Shown one piece after another: positions 1 to 8,137 of a stretch of DNA of 41,554 bases. The translations under genes were made by a program, and so were the position numbers. Source of the DNA: Caulobacteraceae bacterium (lineage in GTDB: Bacteria; Pseudomonadota; Alphaproteobacteria; Caulobacterales; Caulobacteraceae); contig CANJLK010000030.1 in the NCBI GenBank assembly GCA_947475465.1, positions 1-41,554 of the forward strand, given 5' to 3'. The notes under the pieces are model-generated. The model was not told where the DNA came from. It was given only the letters and a program-made list of their open reading frames with translations, and made no database searches. Position 1 is the first letter of the stretch, and the number at the start of each line of letters is the position of its first letter.

Positions 1-876
1 ATGATGGCCACGGCCTTCATGGGCTACGTCCTGCCCTGGGGCCAGATGAGCTTCCACGGCGCGGTGGTGATCACCAACCTGTTCGGCGCCATCCCGGTGG
101 TCGGTCCCTCGATCACGACCTGGCTGTGGGGCGGCTTCGCGGTGGATGACCCCACCCTCAACCGCTTCTTCTCGCTGCACTACCTGCTGCCGTTCATGAT
201 CGCCGGCGTCGTTGGCCTGCACATCTGGGCGCTGCACGTGCCGGGGAACAACAACCCGACCGGCGTCAACGTGAAGTCCAGCGCCGACACCGTGCCCTTC
301 CACCCGTACTACACGGTGAAGGACGGCTTCGCGATTTCGGTCTTCCTGCTGATGTTCGCGGTCTTCGTGTTCTACATGCCGGACGCGCTCGGCCACTCGG
401 ACAACTACATCCCGGCGAACCCGCTGGTGACGCCGCAGCACATCGTGCCGGAATGGTACTTCCTGCCGTTCTACGCGATCCTGCGGGCGCTGCCGAACAA
501 GCTGGCCGGGGTTCTGGCCATGTTCGGGGCGATCGCCACCCTGTTCGTCCTGCCGTGGCTCGACACCTCGAAGGTGCGCTCCATGCGCTACCGCCCGACC
601 GCGAAGCTCTACTTCTTCATCCTGGTCCTGACCTGCATCGTGCTGGGCTTCTGCGGCGCCCACTCGCCGGACGACCTGGTGATCCCGGGCGTCTCGGGGC
701 TGCAGCTGGGTGACGCGAACATCAACAGCTTCGTGTGGCTGTCGCGGATCGCGGCGCTCTACTACTTCGTCTACTTCTGGGTGATCACGCCGGTCCTGGG
801 CCTCACCGAGACACCCCTCCCGGCTCCGGAGTCGATCTCCGAACCGGTCCTGTCGGCTTCCGGAAAGAAGGGTTGA
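1..876 (+). CDS. petB: Cytochrome b of the bc1 complex, C-terminal part (5' end outside window)
   Basis: Cytochrome b is the quinol-oxidising, membrane-embedded subunit of the cytochrome bc1 complex (complex III). The visible 291 residues begin inside the family at the conserved [11 protein letters not shown] segment, so about 130 N-terminal residues lie before the window and the ATG at position 1 is internal. Haem-ligand histidines lie in SLHYLLPF and GLHIWALH (about residues 59-79). The Qo-site PEWY motif is at about residue 150. Several hydrophobic helices follow. The gene ends five bases before the cytochrome c1 start, so the two are co-transcribed. The Rieske gene is expected upstream. 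Cytochrome b and c1 are separate genes here, unlike the fused fbcH of Bradyrhizobium. The identification is very secure. Confidence 0.96.
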   Translation: MMATAFMGYVLPWGQMSFHGAVVITNLFGAIPVVGPSITTWLWGGFAVDDPTLNRFFSLHYLLPFMIAGVVGLHIWALHVPGNNNPTGVNVKSSADTVPFHPYYTVKDGFAISVFLLMFAVFVFYMPDALGHSDNYIPANPLVTPQHIVPEWYFLPFYAILRALPNKLAGVLAMFGAIATLFVLPWLDTSKVRSMRYRPTAKLYFFILVLTCIVLGFCGAHSPDDLVIPGVSGLQLGDANINSFVWLSRIAALYYFVYFWVITPVLGLTETPLPAPESISEPVLSASGKKG

Positions 877-881
877 GCCTG

Positions 882-1727
882 ATGCTGCGCAAAGGTTTGG
901 CGCTCGCGGCGCTCGGACTGGCCCTCCTGGCCGGCCCGGCTTCGGCCGCGACCTCATTCGAAGAGCCCAAGGACGTCCACTGGTCGTTCGAAGGCCCGTT
1001 CGGCAAGTTCGATCAGGCCCAGCTGCAACGGGGCTACAAGGTCTATCGGGAGGTCTGCTCGGCCTGCCACTCGATGAACCTGATGTACTTCCGCAACCTG
1101 GGTCAGAAGGGCGGGCCGTTCTACGATCCGAAATATCCGAACCCCAACGACAACCCCTATGTGAAGTCGCTGGCCAAGGACATCCAGGTCAAGGACATCG
1201 ACGGCGACACCGGCGACGTGATCCAGCGTCCGGCGGGCTCGGCCGACAAGTTCCCGAACCCCTTCGCCAACGAAGCCGCCGCAGCGGCGTCGAACGGCGG
1301 CAAGGCGCCGCCGGACCTGTCGGTCATGGCCAAGGCCCGCGAAGGCGGACCGGCCTATATCTATTCGCTGCTGACCGGCTTCGAAGAGCCGCCCAAGGGC
1401 CTGACCGCCCTGCCGGGCAAGTACTACAACCCGTATTTCCCGGGCGACGTCTCGGGCAGCTGGACGGGCGCCAAGGGCGCCGTGCCGAAGGGCGGTTTCA
1501 TCGGCATGACGCCGCCGCTGTCGGCCGGCAAGGTGACCTTTGACGACGGCAAGCCGTCGACGGTCGATCAGGAAGCCAAGGACGTCGTGGCCTTCCTGGC
1601 CTGGGCCGCCGAGCCCAAGATGGAAGACCGCAAGCAGTTCGGCCTGGGCGCGTTGATCTACCTCCTGATCTTCTCGGGCCTGCTCTACGCCAGCTACAAG
1701 AAGATCTGGCGCAACGTCTCCCACTGA
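882..1727 (+). CDS. petC: Cytochrome c1 of the bc1 complex
   Basis: Cytochrome c1 passes electrons from the Rieske centre to soluble or membrane cytochrome c. The 281-residue product opens with a Sec signal peptide ending ASA (about residue 22). The haem-binding CSACH is at about residues 55-59, a PPDLS motif lies mid-protein, the methionine axial ligand is probably in GMTPPL, and a single C-terminal membrane anchor (LGALIYLLIFSGLLYASY) is followed by basic residues. The ATG at 882 is chosen because it starts the signal peptide and lies just after the cytochrome b stop. An in-frame extension back into cytochrome b carries no recognisable domain. A strong terminator follows, so this is the last gene of the operon. 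Confidence 0.96.
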   Translation: MLRKGLALAALGLALLAGPASAATSFEEPKDVHWSFEGPFGKFDQAQLQRGYKVYREVCSACHSMNLMYFRNLGQKGGPFYDPKYPNPNDNPYVKSLAKDIQVKDIDGDTGDVIQRPAGSADKFPNPFANEAAAAASNGGKAPPDLSVMAKAREGGPAYIYSLLTGFEEPPKGLTALPGKYYNPYFPGDVSGSWTGAKGAVPKGGFIGMTPPLSAGKVTFDDGKPSTVDQEAKDVVAFLAWAAEPKMEDRKQFGLGALIYLLIFSGLLYASYKKIWRNVSH

Positions 1728-1753
1728 GGCGACGAGGCGCAGCAAGACGACCA

Positions 1754-1781
1754 GGGCCCCGGAGCGATCCGGGGCCTTTTT
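1754..1781 (+). terminator. Rho-independent terminator of the bc1 operon
   Basis: An 8-bp GC stem (GGCCCCGG with CCGGGGCC) closes a six-base loop and is followed by five T residues, with a G-T pair extending the base. It lies 27 bases after the cytochrome c1 stop and just before the convergent gene at 1789. Confidence 0.9.
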
Positions 1782-1788
1782 CGTGGGA

Positions 1789-2580
1789 TCAGTCCGCGGC
1801 CGGCGCCAGGTACAGGCGCCCCGCCGGAAAGTCGAAGCGCAGGCGGTAGCGGGCCAGGAACGGGGCGCCGATCTGGCCGGCCAGGGCCGGGTCCTCGGCG
1901 CCGATCAGGCCTGAGGCCAGGTTCTCGGCCAGGTCGCCGGCGAAGGAGAGCGCCCGCAGCCTGGGGGCCAGCACGCCGTAGGGATAGAGTTCCTTGCGCC
2001 GCGACGCGCCGGGGGCGTCGGCCAGGACGTCGCTCAGCCGGATCGCGCGGTCCACGCCCGTGCCCGGGACGAAACGGGCGGACAGGGCCAGGCGGCTATC
2101 GGACACCGCTGCCTGGACAAACGGACGCCCGGCGATCCATCCGATCGGGAGCGCGGCGTGGCGGCCGAATGGCGGTGCGTGACCTGCCCGGCTCAGGCGC
2201 AGGCGGCAGGGCGCAAAGCTGACGTCCAGCACATAGGGCCGAAGGACATCGGCGCCGATGACGCCCGCGACCGGAGTTGGCAGGGCGCCGGTCCGCATAT
2301 CGAGGTCGGCGACGGCGACCGTGCGTCCGGTGAGATCGAGCCCCGCCAGACGCACGCCGCCGGTAAGCGCGGTCTCGGCGAAACCGGCGGCCTGGGCCTG
2401 GCTTTCGGCCAGCTGGGTGTGGGGTGTCGCGGTGTCGATCACGAAATCGCCGGCCACCCCCATGACCTCGGCAGGAGCCACGACCACGCCGCCCTCGAAC
2501 CAGCAGGCGGCCTCGCCCGCCAGGGCCGGGGAGCCTGCGAGCGCCAGGACGGCGGCGAGGGCGGAGCTGAAGCGAGTCAC
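1789..2580 (-). CDS. Exported retropepsin/pepsin-like aspartyl protease-type protein
   Basis: The predicted 263-residue product has a signal peptide (VTRFSSALAAVLALAGSPALA). FVIDTATPHTQL near mature residue 25 matches the D-T-A/G active-site pattern of retropepsin-type aspartyl proteases. A second beta-rich half contains FVPGTGVDRAI where a second D-T-G would be expected, but the aspartate is missing. It may therefore act as a dimer with one motif each, or be non-catalytic. The GTG at 2580 is chosen because it sits right before the signal peptide. The frame is open to a TTG at 2646, but those residues do not resemble a leader. The gene is convergent with the bc1 operon and divergent from the gene at 2667. 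The substrate is unknown. Confidence 0.65.
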   Translation of the reverse strand: MTRFSSALAAVLALAGSPALAGEAACWFEGGVVVAPAEVMGVAGDFVIDTATPHTQLAESQAQAAGFAETALTGGVRLAGLDLTGRTVAVADLDMRTGALPTPVAGVIGADVLRPYVLDVSFAPCRLRLSRAGHAPPFGRHAALPIGWIAGRPFVQAAVSDSRLALSARFVPGTGVDRAIRLSDVLADAPGASRRKELYPYGVLAPRLRALSFAGDLAENLASGLIGAEDPALAGQIGAPFLARYRLRFDFPAGRLYLAPAAD

Positions 2581-2666
2581 GAGATTACGGGGCCCAGCAT
2601 AGCCAAGCCGCGCGCCCGCCGCGACGCCGCCTTTCGGATGCCGCAAGCGATCTCTAGGTTGGCGGC

Positions 2667-3137
2667 ATGGCCTTCACCACCGCGTGGCGGAATTTCAAGC
2701 GTATGCAGGACACCACGGTGGCGGCGGCCGTGCTGATCTATGCCGCCGCGGCGGTCGACGCGGTGGGCCGGCTGCCCGGCGGAAGCGCCCAGGTTCTGCG
2801 CTGGACGCTGGTCTGGCCAGCCGCATGGTTCATGGGGTGCCTGGTCCTGCCGCTGGCCATACCACCGGTTAAAGAGCGGCTGGCCCGTTATGTCTGGGTG
2901 AGCTTCCGGGCGGGGTTCGGCCAGACGCCGGTTTCGGTGCTGGTGGGCGTCGCGCTCCTGCTGGGGGCGGGCCTGTTCGCGTGGCGCGAGATCGGCCGGG
3001 CGGCGGCGGCGGGCCTGGCCGGCGCCAACGTCTTTTCCGCCTACGCCGCAGGCATCGGCATCCTCGTGGCCCAGGCGATCCTGGTGCGGGGTCTGGAGGC
3101 CGTGCCCGACGTGCGGGCGCAGATCGAGGAGACGTAG
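2667..3137 (+). CDS. Small multi-pass membrane protein of unknown function
   Basis: The 156-residue product has about four hydrophobic segments (roughly residues 18-33, 44-65, 90-107 and 120-138) and a short acidic C-terminus. No catalytic motif or named family was recognised. The ATG at 2667 is the first in frame. The gene is divergent from the aspartyl-protease-like gene, with 86 bases between the chosen starts, and is followed by a dispersed repeat at 3171. High third-position GC and the ordered alternation of hydrophobic stretches support real coding. Confidence 0.7.
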   Translation: MAFTTAWRNFKRMQDTTVAAAVLIYAAAAVDAVGRLPGGSAQVLRWTLVWPAAWFMGCLVLPLAIPPVKERLARYVWVSFRAGFGQTPVSVLVGVALLLGAGLFAWREIGRAAAAGLAGANVFSAYAAGIGILVAQAILVRGLEAVPDVRAQIEET

Positions 3138-3170
3138 CAAGGCGGTAAGATCCGAACCGCTTGGGGTAGG

Positions 3171-3288
3171 GTGTCGCGGCGAGCTCCTTGCGAGATGTGG
3201 CGGAGGGGACGCAAGGCCGCCAGCCAACCCCCTCCGACGTCCCGTCGCTGCGCTCGGGCCGCCACCTCCCCCTGAGGGGTGAGGATTT
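3171..3288. repeat. Dispersed GC-rich repeat, copy 1
   Basis: This stretch matches 20265-20383 closely. Shared blocks include GCGGCGAGCT near the left end, CCCCCTCCGACGTCCC, and CGGGCCGCCACCTCCCCCT near the right end. The right part can pair with parts of the left, as in MITE- or REP-like elements. It occupies the gap between the membrane protein gene and the convergent hydrolase gene, and no gene was recognised in it. Confidence 0.75.
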
Positions 3289-3293
3289 TAGGC

Positions 3294-3974
3294 CTAGGCC
3301 TCGCCGCGACCGCCGCCGTTGCGGGCGAAGAAGGCGAGCGTGCGCAGGTGCGACAGCCGCGCGGCCTCGGCGTCGTAGGCGTTGGGGGCCACGAAGGCGT
3401 GGCCGGCGTCGTAGAGGTGGACGGGGATGTCGGGATAGGCCCCGCGGATGGCCTCGACCTTGTCCGGGGGGATCAGTTCGTCGGTGCGACCCAGGTGCAG
3501 GATGATCGGGACCTTCGGCGCGGCGTCCAGGTTGTCGGTGATCTGGCCGCCGTAATAGGCGGCGACCGAAGCCAGACCTGTGCAGCGGGCCGCCGCCAGC
3601 CAGGCTGTCGTGCCGCCGTAGCAGAAGCCCAGGGCGAAGACCGGGGGCTTGAGCGCATCGATGGCGGCCTGGACGGCGTCCAGCACGTCGCCGCCCCAGT
3701 GGGTGGCGTCGCCGAACCCCATCTGCCGGTCCTTCAGGGCCAGATCGATGTCCTGGTCGGCGAAGCCCTGCTGGAAGCGGTCGAACAGGCTGGGGACCAG
3801 GGTCTCGTAGCCAATCTCGGCATAGCTGTCGGCAAGCGCCCGCAGGTGCGGCGTGACCCCCCAGATGGCGTGGAGGATCACCAGACCGCCGCGCCGGGCG
3901 TCTCTGACGCCGGCGCGGTAGGCGGCGAACTCGAAGCCGTCGGCGGCGCTATTCAGCCGGACGGTTTCGCCCAC
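3294..3974 (-). CDS. Dienelactone hydrolase family protein
   Basis: This is an alpha/beta-fold hydrolase of the dienelactone hydrolase (carboxymethylenebutenolidase) family, 226 residues. The cysteine nucleophile lies in GFCYGG (about residue 117-122), the acid is probably the aspartate in HLGRTDELIP, and the histidine is in DAGHAF. The start is GTG at 3974. The stop of the upstream paralogue at 3981 leaves only six bases between them, so they form an operon. The two proteins share layout and motifs but are clearly diverged, pointing to an old tandem duplication. The family hydrolyses cyclic lactones or small esters. The real substrate cannot be told from sequence. Confidence 0.85.
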   Translation of the reverse strand: MGETVRLNSAADGFEFAAYRAGVRDARRGGLVILHAIWGVTPHLRALADSYAEIGYETLVPSLFDRFQQGFADQDIDLALKDRQMGFGDATHWGGDVLDAVQAAIDALKPPVFALGFCYGGTTAWLAAARCTGLASVAAYYGGQITDNLDAAPKVPIILHLGRTDELIPPDKVEAIRGAYPDIPVHLYDAGHAFVAPNAYDAEAARLSHLRTLAFFARNGGGRGEA

Positions 3975-3980
3975 CGGTCC

Positions 3981-4652
3981 CTAGGCCTTGTCGAACAGTT
4001 CGAGGGTGCGGTGACGGGCGAGGTCGGCGGCCTCGGCGTTGTAGCGGTCCGGCGCCTCGATGTTGAACCCGTGGCCGGCGGCTTCATAGATATAGACGGG
4101 AACACCAGGGTTGGCGGCGGTGACAGCCGCGGAGACTTCGTCGGCCGGGATTCCGGCGTCGGTTCGCCCCAGGTGGACAATGGTCGGGCACTTCGGGTGC
4201 AGTTCGGCGTTGGCCTGGACCATGCTGCCGTAATAGCTGGAGGCGGCGCTGAGGCCGTCGAGCTTGGCGGCCGACAGCCAGGCGAGGGAACCGCCGTAGC
4301 AGTAGCCCACCACGCAGACCTTATCGCCGTGGGCCTTGAGGAAGTCGCGGCAGGCGGCGATGTCGCTCAGGGCCTGGTCCATGGGCGTGGCGCGCATATG
4401 GCCCACTCCGGCCTGGACGCCCTCCGGATCGTGTTCGGCGGTGAACCCCGCCTCGGCCCGGTCGAAGAGGGACGGCGCAATGGCCTCGTAGCCCATCTTG
4501 GCCCAGCGCTCGACGTCGGCGCGCATGTACTGGTCGAGGCCAAAGATTTCCTGGATCACAATGACCCCGCCCTTGCGCGGCGTGAAGGCGGCCTCGCGCC
4601 ACACGTTGAACTCAAAGCCGTCGGCGCCGGCGATCTTGATCATCTCAGCCAT
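3981..4652 (-). CDS. Dienelactone hydrolase family protein (first of tandem pair)
   Basis: The 223-residue cytosolic hydrolase carries GYCYGG with the nucleophilic cysteine, HLGRTDAGIP with the likely catalytic aspartate, and AAGHGF with the histidine, giving a complete Cys-Asp-His triad. QEIFGLDQYMRADVERWAKMGY is the typical N-terminal family signature. It starts at ATG 4652 and is followed after six bases by its paralogue. ychF lies upstream on the same strand with a 25-base gap, so read-through from ychF is possible. Confidence 0.88.
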   Translation of the reverse strand: MAEMIKIAGADGFEFNVWREAAFTPRKGGVIVIQEIFGLDQYMRADVERWAKMGYEAIAPSLFDRAEAGFTAEHDPEGVQAGVGHMRATPMDQALSDIAACRDFLKAHGDKVCVVGYCYGGSLAWLSAAKLDGLSAASSYYGSMVQANAELHPKCPTIVHLGRTDAGIPADEVSAAVTAANPGVPVYIYEAAGHGFNIEAPDRYNAEAADLARHRTLELFDKA

Positions 4653-4677
4653 GGTGTTCGCTCCCCAGAATTATTGG

Positions 4678-5775
4678 TCAGACATTGAACCTAAAGTTCA
4701 TCACGTCGCCGTCCTTCACAACGTACTCCTTGCCCTCCTGGCGGAGTTTTCCGGCGTCGCGGGCGCCCGCCTCGCCCTTCAGACGGACGTAGTCGTCGTA
4801 GGCGATGGTCTCGGCGCGGATGAAGCCCTTCTCGAAGTCGGTATGGATGACGCCGGCCGCCTGGGGCGCGGTGTCGCCCTTGTGGATGGTCCAGGCGCGC
4901 GTTTCCTTGGGGCCTACGGTGAAATAGGTCTGCAGGCCCAGCAGGTGGTAGGCCTCGCGGATCAGCTTGTTGAGGCCGGGCTCGGCAAGCCCCAACGTCT
5001 CCAGGAACTCCGTCCGTTCGGAGGGGTCCAGCAAGGCGATCTCGCTCTCGATCTGGGCGGAGATGGCGACGTGGTCGGCGCCGTCGCGGGCGGCGCGCTC
5101 GGCCACCAGCTGCGACATGGCGTTGCCCTCGGCGGCGGAGGCCTCATCGACGTTGGAGACGTAGAGGGCCGGCTTGGAGGTGAGCAGCTGAAGCATCTTC
5201 CAGGCCTTATCGTCCTCGGCGGAGACCTGCGCCTTGCGGGCCGGGCGGCCGGCGTTGAGCTCGGTCAGCGCCAGCTGGACGAGGCGCAGAGTCTGGGCGC
5301 TCTCCTTGTCGCCGGCCTTGGCGCGTTTCTCGAGGTTGGTCACCCGCTTTTCCAGGCTTTCCAGGTCGGCCAGCATCAGCTCGGTCTCGATGGTCTCCAG
5401 GTCGGAGATCGGATCGACCTTGCCCTCCACGTGGGTGATGTCGTCGTCGATGAAGCAGCGGGCGACGAAGGCCACCGCGTCGCAGTCACGGATATTGGCC
5501 AGGAACTGGTTGCCCAGGCCTTCGCCCTTGGAGGCGCCGCGCACCAGGCCCGCGATATCCACGAAGTTGATCCGCGCCGGGATGATCTCCTTGGAGGGGA
5601 TGACGCCGGCCAGGGTCTCCAGGCGCGGCTCGGGCACGGCCACGTCGCCGGTGTTGGGCTCGATGGTGCAGAACGGATAGTTCGCCGCCTGGGCGGCGGC
5701 GGTCTGGGTCAGCGCGTTGAACAGGGTGGACTTACCCACATTCGGTAGGCCGACGATGGCGACTTTGAGGGCCAT
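4678..5775 (-). CDS. ychF: Redox-regulated ATPase YchF (Obg-like, OLA1 family)
   Basis: YchF is a conserved ribosome-associated P-loop protein of the Obg family that prefers ATP to GTP. The 365-residue length is normal. The G1 motif GLPNVGKST is at residues 8-16, the switch-II region [14 protein letters not shown] is at about 73-86, and NVDE replaces the usual NKxD base-recognition motif, which explains the ATP preference. The TGS domain fills the last 85 residues and ends NFRFNV. The ATG at 5775 gives the canonical [15 protein letters not shown] start. In many bacteria ychF follows pth. Here a TPR gene and a 172-bp gap with a long inverted repeat separate the two. Confidence 0.97.
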   Translation of the reverse strand: MALKVAIVGLPNVGKSTLFNALTQTAAAQAANYPFCTIEPNTGDVAVPEPRLETLAGVIPSKEIIPARINFVDIAGLVRGASKGEGLGNQFLANIRDCDAVAFVARCFIDDDITHVEGKVDPISDLETIETELMLADLESLEKRVTNLEKRAKAGDKESAQTLRLVQLALTELNAGRPARKAQVSAEDDKAWKMLQLLTSKPALYVSNVDEASAAEGNAMSQLVAERAARDGADHVAISAQIESEIALLDPSERTEFLETLGLAEPGLNKLIREAYHLLGLQTYFTVGPKETRAWTIHKGDTAPQAAGVIHTDFEKGFIRAETIAYDDYVRLKGEAGARDAGKLRQEGKEYVVKDGDVMNFRFNV

Positions 5776-5850
5776 GGGATCTTTCGGAGTTTCGTGTCGC
5801 GCGGGGTTAGCACGCGAAGAACCGCCGCGTCAGCGCCAAGGCGGAATTTG

Positions 5851-5923
5851 AACCACGGAAAACACGGAAAGACCCGGAAGGCGGGCCGCTTCGATTCCGT
5901 GTCCTTCCGTGTTTTCCGCGGTT
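5851..5923. repeat. 29-bp-arm inverted repeat between the TPR gene and ychF
   Basis: The left arm at 5851-5879 (starting AACCACGGAAAACACGGAA) pairs with the right arm at 5895-5923 (ending TTCCGTGTTTTCCGCGGTT) with three mismatches in 29 positions and a 15-base loop. The sequence is far more AT-rich than its surroundings. It would form a very stable RNA hairpin in transcripts passing from the TPR gene toward ychF. Similar ACACGGAAAA palindromes are known as dispersed repeats in alphaproteobacteria. Confidence 0.85.
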
Positions 5924-5947
5924 GTTCTCTAATCGCTTCGCGAGGCG

Positions 5948-6685
5948 CTAGCCCAACGCCTTCGCGGCCAGGTCGCGCCAGGGGCGGGCTTCGCGGCGGG
6001 CGTGGGGCGGGGCCTTGCGCAGGCGCTGGTCGATGTCGGCGAGGAGGGCGCGGGCCTCGGGCGCGCGGCCGTGGCGGGCGAGGAAGGCGACGTAGCGGGC
6101 CTGGCCCTCGAAGCCCGGGACGGTCTCGGCGGCGGACCTGAGCGCCGCCTCGGCCTCGGCCGCGCGGCCAAGGGCGTCGAAGGCGCGGCCGAGCGCCATG
6201 GTGCTGGCCGGCGTGCGCTCATCGACCGGGCTGTCGCCCAGATGGGTGAGGACCTCAAGGGCCTCGGCGGGGCGGGCCAGATCGAGCAGCGCATTGGCCC
6301 GGCCGAGCAGCAGGGCGGGGTCGTCGGCATGAACCCCCTTGGCGGCCTCGCGGAACAGGCGCTCGGCCTCCTCGTGGCGGCCAAGGGCGGCGGCGGCGGC
6401 GGCCAGCCGGGCCTGGTTGTGGACGGTGGCGACCTCGGCCAGGGCGGCCTTGGCCTGGCGGTACTCATGGCCGGGATCGAGGGTGCGGATGGCCGCAGCG
6501 CCGGCGCGCCGCACGCGGCCGGTCCCCATCGCCTCGGGCAGGAGTTCAACGAAGAGGTAGACCAGCCCGGCCAGCGGTTGGAGCACCATGATCGCGGCGG
6601 CCCAGGCATAGTGGCGGCCGGTCCTCAGCGCATGGATCGCCATGGCGATGGAGAACAGGAACGAGAGCGAGACGCCCGCCAGCAT
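5948..6685 (-). CDS. Membrane-anchored tetratricopeptide-repeat protein
   Basis: The 245-residue protein starts with a hydrophobic hairpin (about residues 2-18 and 27-49). Helical repeats rich in alanine and leucine follow, and they read as four to five degenerate TPR units (for example AAAAALGRHEEAERLFREAAKG and ALGRAFDALGRAAEAEAALRSAAE). The N-terminal part resembles the short two-helix domain found before some TPR or phospholipase-D-type proteins. The ATG at 6685 follows the pth stop by three bases, so translation is probably coupled to pth. A role as a periplasm- or cytoplasm-facing scaffold is inferred only. Confidence 0.8.
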   Translation of the reverse strand: MLAGVSLSFLFSIAMAIHALRTGRHYAWAAAIMVLQPLAGLVYLFVELLPEAMGTGRVRRAGAAAIRTLDPGHEYRQAKAALAEVATVHNQARLAAAAAALGRHEEAERLFREAAKGVHADDPALLLGRANALLDLARPAEALEVLTHLGDSPVDERTPASTMALGRAFDALGRAAEAEAALRSAAETVPGFEGQARYVAFLARHGRAPEARALLADIDQRLRKAPPHARREARPWRDLAAKALG

Positions 6686-6688
6686 GGC

Positions 6689-7309
6689 CTACTCTCCGCG
6701 CGCCGCCTTGCGGGGGTCGAGCTTGTCGGCGGGGGCCAGCCGCATGACCTCGGTCTGGTATTTCTCGTCCTCGCCCTGGGCCAGCAGGGGGGCGGCCTCG
6801 GCGCAGGCCTCCAGCAGGGGCTCCAGCCACTGTTTGTCGGCCTTGTGGAAGTCGGAGAGCACGTGGCCCATGACCAGCGCCTTGTCGCCCGGGTGGCCGG
6901 TGCCCATCCGCGCGCGGCGGAAGTGCGGGCCGATCTGGGCGGTGATCGAGCGGATGCCGTTGTTGCCGGCCGCGCCGCCGCCGGCCTTCATGCGGAACCG
7001 CCCAGGGGCCAGGTCGATCTCGTCGTAGAAGACCACCAGGTTGACGGCCGGATCGAGCTTGAAGAACTTCACCGCCTCGCCCACCGCGCGGCCGCTCTCG
7101 TTGTAGAAGGTCTGGGGCTTGAGGATCAGGGTCCGGACCGGGCCCTGCGCGGTCTCGATGGCGCCCTCGGCGGCGAAACCCCCGAAACGCGAACGCGCCG
7201 CGGAGAAGCCCCAGCGGCGCGCAATCTCGTCAACGGCCATGAAGCCGATGTTGTGGCGGTTCTTCGCGTAGGTGGGGCCGGGATTTCCCAGCCCCGCGAT
7301 GAGCAGCAT
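6689..7309 (-). CDS. pth: Peptidyl-tRNA hydrolase
   Basis: Pth cleaves peptidyl-tRNA released by aborted translation and recycles tRNA in the cytosol. The 206-residue product contains the family signatures GLGNPG (7-12), the catalytic histidine in NRHNIGF (about residue 20), KPQTFYNESG, the DEIDLAPGRFR segment with the catalytic aspartate, and GGGAAGNNGIRS. The start is ATG 7309. It lies 39 bases after rplY and three bases before the TPR gene. The rplY-pth order is a widely conserved operon. Confidence 0.97.
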   Translation of the reverse strand: MLLIAGLGNPGPTYAKNRHNIGFMAVDEIARRWGFSAARSRFGGFAAEGAIETAQGPVRTLILKPQTFYNESGRAVGEAVKFFKLDPAVNLVVFYDEIDLAPGRFRMKAGGGAAGNNGIRSITAQIGPHFRRARMGTGHPGDKALVMGHVLSDFHKADKQWLEPLLEACAEAAPLLAQGEDEKYQTEVMRLAPADKLDPRKAARGE

Positions 7310-7348
7310 GGCCGCCCCCTTACCCGATAGCAGGGGCGCGATGAGGTT

Positions 7349-7993
7349 TTAGGCCTCGCCGCCCTCAGCGCTGGACGCCGCGGCGGCGGTTTCGCTGGTC
7401 GCCGCATCGGCCGCGTCATCCGCATCCGCCTGCGAGGAGGCGCCGGAGATGGTGGCCAGGACGGTCGCCGTGTCGATGGCGGCTTCGACGCCCTTGGGGA
7501 AGGTCAGGTCGGACACGTGGACCGAGCCGCCGATTTCCAGGCCCTTGAGGTCGATCACCAATTCTTCCGGGATCTGGTCTGCGTGGCAGGAGACCAGCAC
7601 GTCGTGGAAGACCACGTTCAGGGTGCCGCCGCGCTTCAGGCCGGGGCATTCGTCCTGGTGGGCGAAGTGCAGGGGCACGGCGATCTTGATCTGCTGATCG
7701 GCGTCGACGCGGTAGAGGTCGAAGTGGGTCGGCACGTCGGTGACCGGGTGCATGTCAATCGACTTGGCGATGACCGGCTGGGTCTCATTGCCGTACTTCA
7801 GGGTCACCAGGTGGCCCAGGAGCTTGCCGGTGTAGAGCGCCTTGCGGAACTCGTTGGCCTTCACCGAGATGGCCACGGGGGCTTGCTTGCCGCCGTAGAG
7901 GACGCCGGGGACGAGGCCGGCGCGGCGCGCGACGCGGGCGCCGCCGGTGCCGGTGCGTTCGCGCAGTTCAACGTTCAGTACGATCTCGGCCAT
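7349..7993 (-). CDS. rplY: 50S ribosomal protein L25 / general stress protein Ctc
   Basis: Ribosomal protein bL25 of the longer Ctc type binds 5S rRNA and is often stress-induced. The 214-residue product has the N-terminal 5S-binding domain (RERTGTGGARVARRAGLVPGVLYGG) and the C-terminal TL5 beta domain (about residues 100-185). The tail of about 30 residues is rich in Ala, Ser and Asp and probably disordered. The start is ATG 7993. It is first in the rplY-pth-TPR transcription unit and is separated from the lipoprotein gene upstream by a terminator at 8085-8110. Confidence 0.96.
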   Translation of the reverse strand: MAEIVLNVELRERTGTGGARVARRAGLVPGVLYGGKQAPVAISVKANEFRKALYTGKLLGHLVTLKYGNETQPVIAKSIDMHPVTDVPTHFDLYRVDADQQIKIAVPLHFAHQDECPGLKRGGTLNVVFHDVLVSCHADQIPEELVIDLKGLEIGGSVHVSDLTFPKGVEAAIDTATVLATISGASSQADADDAADAATSETAAAASSAEGGEA

Positions 7994-8084
7994 GGCCTTG
8001 CCTCAAAAACGAAACCGCCGCGCGAAGGGTGCGCGGCGACGCAGGATGCGACCCTGTTGGGCCGAAAGGTGCGCGTAGATACAC

Positions 8085-8110
8085 AAAAGGCCCGCCGGAC
8101 GCAACGGGCC
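8085..8110 (-). terminator. Terminator downstream of the lipoprotein gene
   Basis: Read on the minus strand, GGCCCG and CGGGCC form a 6-bp stem around a ten-base loop and are followed by TTTT. It lies 27 bases after the stop at 8138 and separates this gene from rplY. Confidence 0.7.
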
Positions 8111-8137
8111 GGGCTGGCTCAGGCCGTGCTTTTTAGC

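Noticed and set aside
3279..4688. Open frame of 469 codons on the plus strand across the dienelactone hydrolase genes
   Set aside because: It is the antisense of two well-supported hydrolase genes with clear active sites. Low stop frequency in GC-rich DNA explains the length.
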